A stretch of 12,311 nt of DNA from Bacillota bacterium (GTDB lineage Bacteria; Bacillota; Clostridia; Christensenellales; Aristaeellaceae), in assembly GCA_023404715.1 (NCBI GenBank), contig JAEYAR010000060.1:1-12311 (forward strand). Reading direction: 5' to 3'. Below are positions 6,512 to 12,311 of the stretch, in pieces. Each line of letters starts with the position of its first letter. Position 1 is the first letter of the stretch. The notes under the pieces are model-generated. The model did not search any database, was not told the DNA's origin, and saw nothing but the letters and a program-made list of their open reading frames with translations. A program made the translations under genes and the position numbers.

Positions 6512-6919
6512 TTAGCGTACGAGCAGCGTACCCAGGAACGCGCCGGCCGCCTTGCCGATCGCCAGCGCCCAGAGCAGCCAGGTGATCGCGCTGCCCAGGT
6601 GTAGGCGGTCTACCGTATAGGGCAGCACGTCTAAAATCTCGCTGAGCGCCGCCGCCAGCGCGCCCGTAAACAGCCCCGCGCAGAGCATTGAAAGGGCAAA
6701 AAAGGCGCCCGGCAGATGGAGCGACCAGCGCATCGAAGACAGAAGCGTCGCGCCGGTGATGCCCAGCGCCAGCGCCCACGATTCGATCCTTCCCCCGCTC
6801 GTGCCGCACACGTGCATCACGCGCATGGGCAGCTTCAGCACCGTGTACAGCGCCGCGCTGCAAAGCCCGACCATCCATCCCGCTACCGACGCCAAAAAAA
6901 CGGCGAACGCGTCAATCAC
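6512..6919 (-). CDS. spoVAB: Stage V sporulation protein AB
   Basis: The product is a 135-residue polytopic membrane protein with about four hydrophobic segments; the family is about 140 residues. Family-like stretches include SWALALGITGATL, LCAGLFTGALAAALSEILDVLP and WALAIGKAAGAFLG, which line up with SpoVAB of Bacillus (AGIFVGMLAAALTEVLNVLP is the counterpart I recall). It belongs to the SpoVA dipicolinic acid transport set; its individual role is poorly defined. The start is GTG 6919, with GGAGG 9 bases upstream and an 8-base overlap with spoVAA. Clostridial operons often lack spoVAA and spoVAB, so their presence here, away from spoVAC-AD-AE, is notable. The ugd promoter follows directly. 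Confidence 0.88.
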   Translation of the reverse strand: MIDAFAVFLASVAGWMVGLCSAALYTVLKLPMRVMHVCGTSGGRIESWALALGITGATLLSSMRWSLHLPGAFFALSMLCAGLFTGALAAALSEILDVLPYTVDRLHLGSAITWLLWALAIGKAAGAFLGTLLVR

Positions 6920-7484
6920 CGCGCTGCTCCTCCCGCGCGGCGCGCTCCTTGAGAATGGATGTCTTGTATTCGGAAAGCTTTACATCCAGCGGGGAGATGG
7001 TTTTCTTTCCGATCAGGGCATAATAGAAAGCGACGCCCAAGCCTACGCCCAGCGCATAGGGTAGCGCGACAAGCCATGCGGAGGGCTCGCTGCCGCCCGT
7101 TATGGCCCGGTACATCTCCTTTTGCGCCTCGAACATGTTGACGTCGGCGTGGAACCACATGATCGCCAGCGCGCTGCCCGTGAGCAGCACGAGGAACGCG
7201 ATCGCCGTGCGCAGCGCCATCCCCCGCTTTTTCCGCTCGCGCCTTCGGGTGAGCAGCGTGGAGCCTGTCCCCATCAGCGAAACCTGCTCGCCGGGATAGC
7301 GCGCGCCGATCGCGCGCACGACCTGCATCGCCTGCACGCAGTAGACGCCCTCCTCCTGCGGCACACAGACGGGCACTTCCCTCAGGTCGATGCGCGCGTC
7401 GCACAGCGTATCGCACAGGTCCGGCACGCGCAGCTCCTGCCTGACGTTACATTCCACGCTCTCCAGCATGCGTAAATAGATCAT
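6912..7484 (-). CDS. spoVAA: Stage V sporulation protein AA
   Basis: The 190-residue product is close to the 206 of Bacillus SpoVAA. A soluble N-terminal domain (IYLRMLESVECNVRQ to about residue 80) contains a VQAMQVVRAIGARYPGEQV segment. Two membrane helices follow (about 92-110 and 137-157). The family signature AIMWFHADVNMFEAQKEMY sits at 107-125, and a C-terminal SPLDVKLSEYK motif at 164-174. SpoVAA works with the other SpoVA proteins at the spore inner membrane in dipicolinic acid movement. ATG 7484 has GGAGG 7 bases upstream. An in-frame upstream ATG at 7511 is rejected because it lacks a good site and adds a non-homologous extension. The ATG overlaps the stop of a 52-residue ORF as ATGA, and the 3' end overlaps spoVAB. 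Confidence 0.92.
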   Translation of the reverse strand: MIYLRMLESVECNVRQELRVPDLCDTLCDARIDLREVPVCVPQEEGVYCVQAMQVVRAIGARYPGEQVSLMGTGSTLLTRRRERKKRGMALRTAIAFLVLLTGSALAIMWFHADVNMFEAQKEMYRAITGGSEPSAWLVALPYALGVGLGVAFYYALIGKKTISPLDVKLSEYKTSILKERAAREEQRGD

Positions 7485-7639
7485 CGCTCCGCCTCCTGCA
7501 CAAAGACCCATTGTGCGTCCGTAAAGCTCCTGCCGCCCCTCGCCGTGCGATCTTGAACGAGCTGCCCGATGAACACCAGCGCCGCCAAGAGCGCCGCGAG
7601 CAATGCCGTCATGACGATCTTATTGCGCGTCTCCTCCAT
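7481..7639 (-). CDS. Small single-pass membrane protein (52 aa) heading the spoVAA-AB cluster
   Basis: ATG 7639 is preceded by GGGAGG at 9-base spacing. The frame begins MEETRNKIVMTALLAALLAA and runs to TGA 7481-7483, which shares ATGA with the spoVAA start. Residues about 9-28 form one hydrophobic helix. The rest is a polar, mainly basic tail ending in an acidic stretch (QEAER). The positive residues sit mostly after the helix. Tight coupling to spoVAA and a forespore-type promoter 35 bases upstream suggest it is expressed in the forespore. It could be an accessory subunit of the SpoVA complex, but that is inference from position. I do not recognise the family. Confidence 0.7.
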   Translation of the reverse strand: MEETRNKIVMTALLAALLAALVFIGQLVQDRTARGGRSFTDAQWVFVQEAER

Positions 7640-7673
7640 TGCCGCATCCCTCCCTATGTCTCCTCTTGGAGGT

Positions 7674-7704
7674 TAGTATGCGGCGCCGCGCGCGAAACAT
7701 GTCG
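7674..7704 (-). promoter_or_regulatory. Putative SigF/SigG-type promoter of the spoVAA cluster
   Basis: CATACTA (minus strand, 7674-7680) is the forespore -10 consensus and sits inside the same 12-base block found at the spoVAC promoter. The -35 region is weak: CGACAT at 18-base spacing keeps only part of the consensus. The -10 is 35 bases upstream of the 52-aa ORF. Confidence 0.55.
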
Positions 7705-7727
7705 GATTTGGGGAAAGAACCCATGTT

Positions 7728-7757
7728 AAAAGACGCCTCGCCTGGCAGCGAAGCGCC
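7728..7757 (-). terminator. Probable intrinsic terminator of the MFS transporter gene
   Basis: An imperfect 10-bp stem (eight pairs, two mismatches; arms 7732-7741 and 7748-7757, six-base loop) is followed on the minus strand by TTTT. It begins 13 bases past the stop codon at 7771. Confidence 0.5.
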
Positions 7758-7770
7758 TCGAATTCGTTTG

Positions 7771-8934
7771 TCAGGATATGGGCTTGACCTTATGTTCGAG
7801 CGTCTCAGTAAAGAAACACACGCAAAGCGTCAAGACGAGCAGCGCTGCGGGCACCACAGCCAGCGACGTAGCGCCTGCGACGGCGCCCACGAGCGGCGGC
7901 ATAAACGTCGAGCCTACGTAGGCCACGGCCATCTGCAGGCCCATCGCCGCCTGCGAGGCGCGCTTGCCGAAGCGCCGGGGCGTCTCGTGGATCATGCTGG
8001 GATAGATCGGCGCGCAGCCGACGCCCAGCACCACGAGCCCGGCGAACGAAAACAGCGGCGGCAGCGGCGCGATCAGCAATAGCGCGCCCGCGAGCATGCC
8101 CACGCAACCGATGCGGATCATCCGGCGCGCGTCCAGCTTCATCGAAAGGAAGCCGGAGAGCGCCCGCCCGGCGGTGATGCCGCCGAAGTAACACGACCCC
8201 CATGCCGCGGCGGTCGACGTATCGAGCCCGCGCAGCTCGACGAGATAGCTGGGCATCCAAAGCCCGGCCGTCACCTCTACGCCGCAATAGCATAGGAAAG
8301 CGAGCAATGCATACGCAATGCCGGGCAGCCGCAGGGCCTCTGCGTTGGAAACGAAATCCGCCTGCGACCCCTCCGCCTGCCCGGCGGGTTGCTCGGTCCT
8401 TTTCCAAAGCGGCAGGGAAAAGGCGAGCGCCGCGCACAGCGCAAACTGCAAGGCGGAGATGACGCGGTAACCGCTCGTCCATCCCCGACCTATTAGGCAC
8501 GCCGCCATGATCACCGGCCCGGCTGTCGCGCCAAGGCCCCAGAAGCAGTGCAGCCAGCTCATGTGCTGCGCCCTGTAGTGCAGCGCGACGAAGTTGTTGA
8601 GCGCCGCGTCCACCGATCCTGCGCCGAGCCCCAGCGGCACGGCGAGCAGGCAGAGCCACCCAAGGGAGCGGGCATACGAATAGCCCAGCAGCGCAAAGGC
8701 CGTCATCACCACGCTCACGAACGTCACCCTGCCCGTGCCAAAGCGGCGGATGAGCCGGTTGCTCATGAGGCTGGAGACGATCGTGCCGAAGCTGACGGCC
8801 ATCGAGACGGCGCCCGCGGCAGAAAGCGGCGCGCCCAGTTCCGCGCGCATGACCGGCCACGCCGCCCCCAGCAGCGAATCGGGCAGCCCCAGGCTGATAA
8901 AGGCGAGATAGATGACGACGAGCAATGTGCCCAT
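7771..8934 (-). CDS. Major facilitator superfamily transporter (fucose-permease-like group)
   Basis: The 387-residue protein has about twelve hydrophobic segments split into two halves by a polar loop near residues 190-215. The MFS loop 2-3 signature is present as SNRLIRRFGTGRV (58-70). The stretch GLGAGSVDAALNNFVALHY followed by LHCFWGLGATAGP (about 102-140) is typical of the FucP-like sugar/proton symporter branch, but the substrate cannot be read from sequence. ATG 8934 has GGGGGA 8 bases upstream. An in-frame ATG at 8994 is rejected because it would place the promoter inside the coding region and lacks a binding site. An extended -10 promoter lies 32 bases upstream and a terminator follows, so the gene is probably transcribed alone. 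Confidence 0.88.
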   Translation of the reverse strand: MGTLLVVIYLAFISLGLPDSLLGAAWPVMRAELGAPLSAAGAVSMAVSFGTIVSSLMSNRLIRRFGTGRVTFVSVVMTAFALLGYSYARSLGWLCLLAVPLGLGAGSVDAALNNFVALHYRAQHMSWLHCFWGLGATAGPVIMAACLIGRGWTSGYRVISALQFALCAALAFSLPLWKRTEQPAGQAEGSQADFVSNAEALRLPGIAYALLAFLCYCGVEVTAGLWMPSYLVELRGLDTSTAAAWGSCYFGGITAGRALSGFLSMKLDARRMIRIGCVGMLAGALLLIAPLPPLFSFAGLVVLGVGCAPIYPSMIHETPRRFGKRASQAAMGLQMAVAYVGSTFMPPLVGAVAGATSLAVVPAALLVLTLCVCFFTETLEHKVKPIS

Positions 8935-8965
8935 TTCAGGATTCCCCCATGCGCATAATGAGGAC

Positions 8966-8974
8966 AGTATACCA
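8966..8974 (-). promoter_or_regulatory. Extended -10 promoter of the MFS gene
   Basis: TGG (8972-8974) followed by TATACT (8966-8971) on the minus strand forms a TG-extended -10. No good -35 is seen at 16-18 bases; the upstream region is T-rich. The transcript would have a leader of only about 25 bases. Confidence 0.6.
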
Positions 8975-9020
8975 TAAAAACAAAGAAACGCCACGCGGAA
9001 ATTTCACATCCACGCCAACG

Positions 9021-9043
9021 AAAAAAGCCCCCGAAAAGGGGGC
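9021..9043 (-). terminator. Intrinsic terminator, probably for groESL
   Basis: GCCCCC and GGGGGC form a perfect 6-bp stem with a five-base loop, followed on the minus strand by TTTTTT. It is the only canonical terminator between groEL and the MFS gene, about 240 bases past the groEL stop. Confidence 0.8.
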
Positions 9044-9280
9044 AAGGGGGAGGCCGAAGCCTCCCCCAAAAGCCTAAGAGGGGTTTGGGGAGGCCGTGAG
9101 GCTTCCCCAAGGGCAATCAAATCCAGCGACATGCGCGGTGGATTTGCGCGCTTTTTACGGAGTGAAACGGAGGAAAAAGCGAACCCGCACCTGAGGCCGC
9201 CCGCAAAATCCGCAGATTTTGAGGCCGAATCCTCGTCCCCGTCTCGTTGAAAAACGCAGTTTTTCAACGAACGCCGCCGC
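9044..9280. repeat. Array of inverted repeats downstream of groEL
   Basis: No gene is seen here. Five separate inverted repeats fill the stretch: a perfect 9-bp stem with CGAA loop (9046-9067); an 11-bp stem with GTGA loop and one G-T pair (9085-9110); an 8-bp stem CAAATCCA/TGGATTTG (9118-9146); a perfect 7-bp stem CAAAATC/GATTTTG with CGCA loop (9204-9221); and a perfect 12-bp stem with GCA loop (9244-9270). A looser GCTTTTT/AAAAAGC pair spans 9150-9180. The heptamer GAGGCCG occurs four times (near 9050, 9090, 9193 and 9221). The pattern suggests a REP-like dispersed element or a structured 3' UTR of groEL. An 87-codon reading frame through it looks like a by-product of the repeats. Confidence 0.65.
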
Positions 9281-10912
9281 TTAGTACATTCCGCCCATGC
9301 CGCCCTGCGGGGCCGCCGCCGGCGCGGGGTTCTTCTCGGGCAGGTCGGCCACCAGCGATTCGGTGGTCAGCACCATCGCGGCGACGGAGGCCGCATTCTG
9401 CAGCGCGCTGCGGGTGACCTTCGTCGGGTCGAGGATGCCGCGCACGACCATGTCGCAGTACTCGCCCTTGAGCGCGTCGAAGCCGTAGCCCGTCTTGCGG
9501 GACTTCTTGATGGTCTCCACGATGACGGAGCCCTCGATGCCGGCGTTCGCAGCGATCTGACGAACCGGCTCTTCCAGCGCGCGCAGGACGATCGATACGC
9601 CCGTCTTCGCATCGCCGGTGTGCTTGGGCAGCTCGGCTGCGACCTTGCCCAGTACGCTCAACAGCGCCGTTCCGCCGCCCGGGACGATGCCCTCTTCCAC
9701 GGCGGCGCGTGTCGCGGCCAGCGCGTCCTCAATGCGCAGCTTGCGCTCCTTCATCTCGACCTCGGTCGCGGCGCCGACCTGGATGACGGCCACGCCGCCC
9801 GCCAGCTTCGCCAGGCGCTCCTGCAGCTTTTCCTTGTCGTAATCGCTCGTCGTCTCGCCGATCTGCGTGCGGATGGAGTTCACGCGCGCCTTGATGGCCG
9901 CGCTGTCGCCCGCGCCCTCGACGATCGTGGTGTTGTCCTTGTCGACCTTGACCTGGTGCGCGCGGCCGAGCATGGCCATCGTCGCATCCTTGAGCTCCAG
10001 GCCCACTTCCTCGGTGATCACGGTGCCGCCCGTCAGCACGGCGATATCCTCCAGCATGGCCTTGCGGCGGTCGCCAAAGCCCGGCGCCTTGACCGCCACG
10101 CACGTGAACGTGCCGCGCAGCTTGTTGAGCACCAGCGTGGTCATCGCTTCGCCCTCTACGTCCTCGGCGATGATCAGCATCTTCTTGCCGGCCTGCACAA
10201 CCTGCTCGAGTAGCGGCAGCAGATCCTGGATGTTGGAGATCTTCTTGTCGGTGATCAGGATGACCGGATCGTCCAGCACGGCCTCCATCTTGTCCGTATC
10301 GGTCGCCATATAGGCGGAGACATAGCCGCGATCAAACTGCATGCCCTCGACCAGGCTCAGCTCGGTCTTCATGGTCTTCGACTCTTCGACCGTGATGACG
10401 CCGTCGTTGCCGACCTTCTCCATCGCGTCGGCGACCAGCTGGCCGACCTCTTCGCTGGAGGCGGAGATCGCGGCGACGTGCGCGATGGCTTCCTTGCCCT
10501 CGATCGGCTTAGACAGCTCCTTCAGGCCCTCGACCGCAGCCTCGGTCGCGTTCTCGATGCCCGTCTTGAGCACCATCGGGTTCGCGCCCGCGGCCAGGTT
10601 CTTGAGGCCCTCGCGGATCATCGCCTGCGCCAGCAGCGTGGCGGTGGTGGTGCCGTCGCCCGCGACGTCGTTCGTCTTGGTGGCGACTTCCTTCACGAGC
10701 TGCGCGCCCATGTTTTCGAAGGCATCCTCCAGCTCGATTTCCTTGGCGATGGTCACGCCGTCGTTGGTGATCAGCGGGGAACCGAACTTCTTGTCCAGCA
10801 CCACGTTGCGGCCCTTCGGCCCCAGGGTGATCTTTACGGTATCGGCCAGCGCGTTGACGCCGCGCTCCAGCGCGTGACGGGCCTCTTCGCCGAAAATAAT
10901 CTGCTTCGCCAT
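9281..10912 (-). CDS. groL: Chaperonin GroEL (Hsp60)
   Basis: The 543-residue product is full length for the 60-kDa chaperonin. Landmarks are KFGSPLITNDGVTIAKEIEL, the ATP-site motif GDGTTT (85-90), VEEGIVPGGGTALL in the second equatorial segment and the flexible C-terminal GGMGGMY tail. GroEL forms the double-ring folding chamber in the cytoplasm and works with the GroES lid encoded just upstream. ATG 10912 follows AAAGG at about 11-base spacing; the gap to groES is 67 bases without a terminator, so they form one operon under the CIRCE operator. The protein looks intact. Long antisense reading frames across it are shadows. Confidence 0.98.
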   Translation of the reverse strand: MAKQIIFGEEARHALERGVNALADTVKITLGPKGRNVVLDKKFGSPLITNDGVTIAKEIELEDAFENMGAQLVKEVATKTNDVAGDGTTTATLLAQAMIREGLKNLAAGANPMVLKTGIENATEAAVEGLKELSKPIEGKEAIAHVAAISASSEEVGQLVADAMEKVGNDGVITVEESKTMKTELSLVEGMQFDRGYVSAYMATDTDKMEAVLDDPVILITDKKISNIQDLLPLLEQVVQAGKKMLIIAEDVEGEAMTTLVLNKLRGTFTCVAVKAPGFGDRRKAMLEDIAVLTGGTVITEEVGLELKDATMAMLGRAHQVKVDKDNTTIVEGAGDSAAIKARVNSIRTQIGETTSDYDKEKLQERLAKLAGGVAVIQVGAATEVEMKERKLRIEDALAATRAAVEEGIVPGGGTALLSVLGKVAAELPKHTGDAKTGVSIVLRALEEPVRQIAANAGIEGSVIVETIKKSRKTGYGFDALKGEYCDMVVRGILDPTKVTRSALQNAASVAAMVLTTESLVADLPEKNPAPAAAPQGGMGGMY

Positions 10913-10979
10913 GTGAATAACATCCTTTCTTTATTGGCACTCAGCCATGCTTATCGATAAAGACAACACAGGGGAAACC

Positions 10980-11264
10980 TTACTCTACGACAGCGAGAAT
11001 ATCGCTCTGGCGAACGATGATCAGCTCCTGGCCGTCGATCTTCACCTCGGTGCCCGCGTACTTGGAGTAGATGACCTTCTGGCCGACCTGCACCTGCATG
11101 GTCACTTCCTTGCCGTCCACCATGCCGCCCGGGCCTACCGCCAGCACCTCAGCCGTCTGCGGCTTTTCCTTGGCGCTGCTCGTGAGGATGATGCCACCCT
11201 TGCTCGTCTCCTCAGCTTCGAGGTTCTTGATGACCACGCGGTCAAAAAGCGGTTTCACGTTCAT
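10980..11264 (-). CDS. groES: Co-chaperonin GroES (Hsp10)
   Basis: The 94-residue product has the family start NVKPLFDRVVIKNLEAEE, the mobile loop that contacts GroEL (ETSKGGIILTSSAKEKPQ) and the conserved VGQKVIYSKYAGTEVK. GroES caps the GroEL ring during ATP-driven folding. ATG 11264 has AAGGAGG 8 bases upstream; TTG 11270, in frame two codons earlier, is too close to the site and would add residues not found in the family. It is the first gene of the groESL operon, behind a SigA-type promoter and a perfect CIRCE in the leader. Confidence 0.98.
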   Translation of the reverse strand: MNVKPLFDRVVIKNLEAEETSKGGIILTSSAKEKPQTAEVLAVGPGGMVDGKEVTMQVQVGQKVIYSKYAGTEVKIDGQELIIVRQSDILAVVE

Positions 11265-11303
11265 AATCAATGCCTCCTTGATGGATTATTGGGTTTGGGG
11301 TTG

Positions 11304-11330
11304 TTAGCACTCTCGTTTGATGAGTGCTAA
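11304..11330 (-). promoter_or_regulatory. CIRCE operator (HrcA binding site)
   Basis: TTAGCACTC (11304-11312), nine bases, then GAGTGCTAA (11322-11330): both arms match the CIRCE consensus exactly. It lies between the groESL promoter and groES, at about the transcription start, where HrcA represses in the absence of heat stress. HrcA itself is not in the window. Confidence 0.97.
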
Positions 11331-11341
11331 TTCATGCTGAT

Positions 11342-11370
11342 AGTTTAAGCCATTCTTCCGCTTGTGACAA
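11342..11370 (-). promoter_or_regulatory. SigA-type promoter of groESL
   Basis: TTGTCA (11365-11370) and TAAACT (11342-11347) on the minus strand, 17 bases apart, lie directly upstream of CIRCE. Confidence 0.85.
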
Positions 11371-11410
11371 GTGGGAAAACCGTACAAATTTTAAACTTTT
11401 TTCTTGTCCT

Positions 11411-11437
11411 TTGATTTGTAGGCTGCTATGTTATAAT
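11411..11437 (+). promoter_or_regulatory. Promoter of mutY
   Basis: TATAAT (11432-11437) is a perfect -10. The best -35 is TTGATT (11411-11416) at 15 bases, or a poorer TTTGAT at 16. The leader would be only about 13 bases. The -10 is embedded in a 15-base palindrome (11428-11442). Confidence 0.6.
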
Positions 11438-11442
11438 AACAT
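11428..11442. repeat. Palindrome over the mutY -10 box
   Basis: ATGTTAT and ATAACAT flank a single base, a perfect 7-bp dyad overlapping the mutY -10. It could be an operator, or chance symmetry of an AT-rich promoter. Confidence 0.35.
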
Positions 11443-11456
11443 GATGGAGGGATTCG

Positions 11457-12311
11457 ATGAATACGACGGAATTTTCGCGCGCATTGCTGGGCTGGTACGA
11501 CCAGGGACACCGCGAGCTGCCCTGGCGCGGTACGAGCGACCCCTACCGCATCTGGATTTCTGAGATCATGCTGCAGCAGACGCGGGCCGAAACGGTCGTT
11601 TCCTATTATGAACGTTTTACCCATCGCTTCCCGGACGTGCGCGCGCTCGCGCTCGCGCCCGAGCAGGACGTGCTCAAGGCCTGGGAGGGCTTGGGATATT
11701 ATTCCCGCGCGCGCAATTTACAATCCGCCGCGAAAAAAATAATGGGCCACTTTGGGGGGCGGATGCCGCAAAGCGCTGCGCAGCTGCGCAGCCTGCCGGG
11801 CATCGGCCCCTACACCGCCGGGGCTGTAGCGTCCATCTGCTTTGGCGAGCGCGTCGCGGCGGTGGACGGCAACGTCGAGCGCGTCGTCTCCCGTCTCTTT
11901 TTGGTGCAGGAGGACGTGACGCTGCCCGCGGTCAGGCGCGCCATCGCCGAAAAGGCGCAAAGCTTGGTTCCCGCGGCGCGCACGGGCGATTTCACAAACG
12001 CCATGATGGAGCTGGGCGCGACCGTATGCGTGCCCGGCGCGCCGCGCTGCCTGCTCTGCCCGGCGCTGGGCCTGTGCGAGGCGCGAAAGGCAGGCGTCGC
12101 GGCGCAGCTACCGGTCAAAAAGAAGGCCAAGGCTCCGCGTGTGGAGCGGATGGGGGTCGCCGTCGTGCGCTGCGGCGAGCGCGTGCTGCTGCGCCAGCGA
12201 AGCGAGCGCCTGCTCGGCGGACTGTGGGTGTTCCCGCTGTTCGCAGACGCTGTGACCCCTGCGCCTCTGTCCGCCGCGCTCTCGGATATGGGGCTCGAAC
12301 CGATCTACGAC
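11457..12311 (+). CDS. mutY: A/G-specific adenine DNA glycosylase MutY, C-terminus cut by window edge
   Basis: MutY removes adenine mispaired with 8-oxoguanine or guanine, starting base excision repair. The 285 visible codons contain LPWR near the N-terminus, the catalytic Glu36 in SEIMLQQTR, the helix-hairpin-helix SLPGIGPYTAGAVASI (about 112-127), the catalytic Asp137 in AAVDGNVERV and the iron-sulphur ligands Cys191, 198, 201 and 207 (C-x6-C-x2-C-x5-C). After a basic linker, from about residue 235 the NUDIX-like C-terminal domain begins (LLRQRSERLLGGLWVFPLF), which recognises 8-oxoguanine; its end is off the window. GGAGG lies 6 bases before the ATG. It is divergent from groESL and the only intact plus-strand gene. 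It could be confused with endonuclease III, but the NUDIX-like domain and VDGNVERV argue for MutY. Confidence 0.96.
   Translation, partial: MNTTEFSRALLGWYDQGHRELPWRGTSDPYRIWISEIMLQQTRAETVVSYYERFTHRFPDVRALALAPEQDVLKAWEGLGYYSRARNLQSAAKKIMGHFGGRMPQSAAQLRSLPGIGPYTAGAVASICFGERVAAVDGNVERVVSRLFLVQEDVTLPAVRRAIAEKAQSLVPAARTGDFTNAMMELGATVCVPGAPRCLLCPALGLCEARKAGVAAQLPVKKKAKAPRVERMGVAVVRCGERVLLRQRSERLLGGLWVFPLFADAVTPAPLSAALSDMGLEPIYD

Noticed and set aside
8935..8994. 20-residue N-terminal extension of the MFS transporter
   Set aside because: No ribosome-binding site precedes ATG 8994 and the extension contains the extended -10 promoter.
9004..9267. 87-codon minus-strand frame between groEL and the MFS gene
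   Set aside because: It runs through five inverted repeats and the groESL terminator. Its protein sequence simply reflects the repeats.
9044..9280. CRISPR array
   Set aside because: The repeats are palindromes of different sequence and spacing, not regularly spaced identical direct repeats.
9867..10877. Long plus-strand frames opposite groEL (148 and 178 codons)
   Set aside because: They are Ser/Ala-rich shadows of the groEL coding strand, with no ribosome-binding sites and no recognisable domains.

Overview
The window looks like chromosome of a GC-rich, endospore-forming member of the Bacillota, most likely class Clostridia. The evidence is two clusters of stage V sporulation (spoVA) genes, a HrcA-type CIRCE operator in front of groESL, strong GGAGG ribosome-binding sites and intrinsic terminators. 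Genus or family cannot be fixed from the sequence alone. Except for mutY at the right edge, every intact gene lies on the minus strand.

Right to left, which is the direction of transcription: mutY (plus strand, 11457 to the edge) diverges from groES-groEL (11264 to 9281), which has a SigA-type promoter and a perfect CIRCE. A rho-independent terminator and a dense array of hairpins fill 9021-9280. Next come an MFS transporter (8934-7771) with an extended -10 promoter; a 52-residue membrane peptide, spoVAA and spoVAB (7639-6512), all overlapping; ugd, UDP-glucose 6-dehydrogenase (6380-5178); a pRiA4b ORF-3 family protein (5150-3408) with its own terminator; a 45-residue ORF, spoVAC, spoVAD and spoVAE (3280-1278) with a terminator at 1228-1258; a wrecked group 1 glycosyltransferase (751 to about 1188); and the N-terminal two-thirds or so of an exopolysaccharide-initiating sugar transferase (758 to the left edge).

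Two themes are interleaved. The SpoVA proteins form the inner-membrane channel and binding complex that moves dipicolinic acid into the developing spore and out at germination. Here the set is split into AA-AB and AC-AD-AE clusters about 3.2 kb apart. Each cluster opens with a short, translationally coupled ORF and carries an identical 12-bp block containing a SigF/SigG-type -10 box (CATACTA). Around them are envelope polysaccharide genes: ugd supplies UDP-glucuronate, the sugar transferase would start repeat-unit assembly on undecaprenyl phosphate, and the broken glycosyltransferase once sat between the promoter and that gene.

The window is mostly recognisable chromosomal housekeeping and sporulation content. 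I do not see a convincing new multi-gene system. The points most worth a second look are the micro-inverted glycosyltransferase remnant, the two small ORFs heading the spoVA clusters, the shared promoter block and the hairpin array downstream of groEL.
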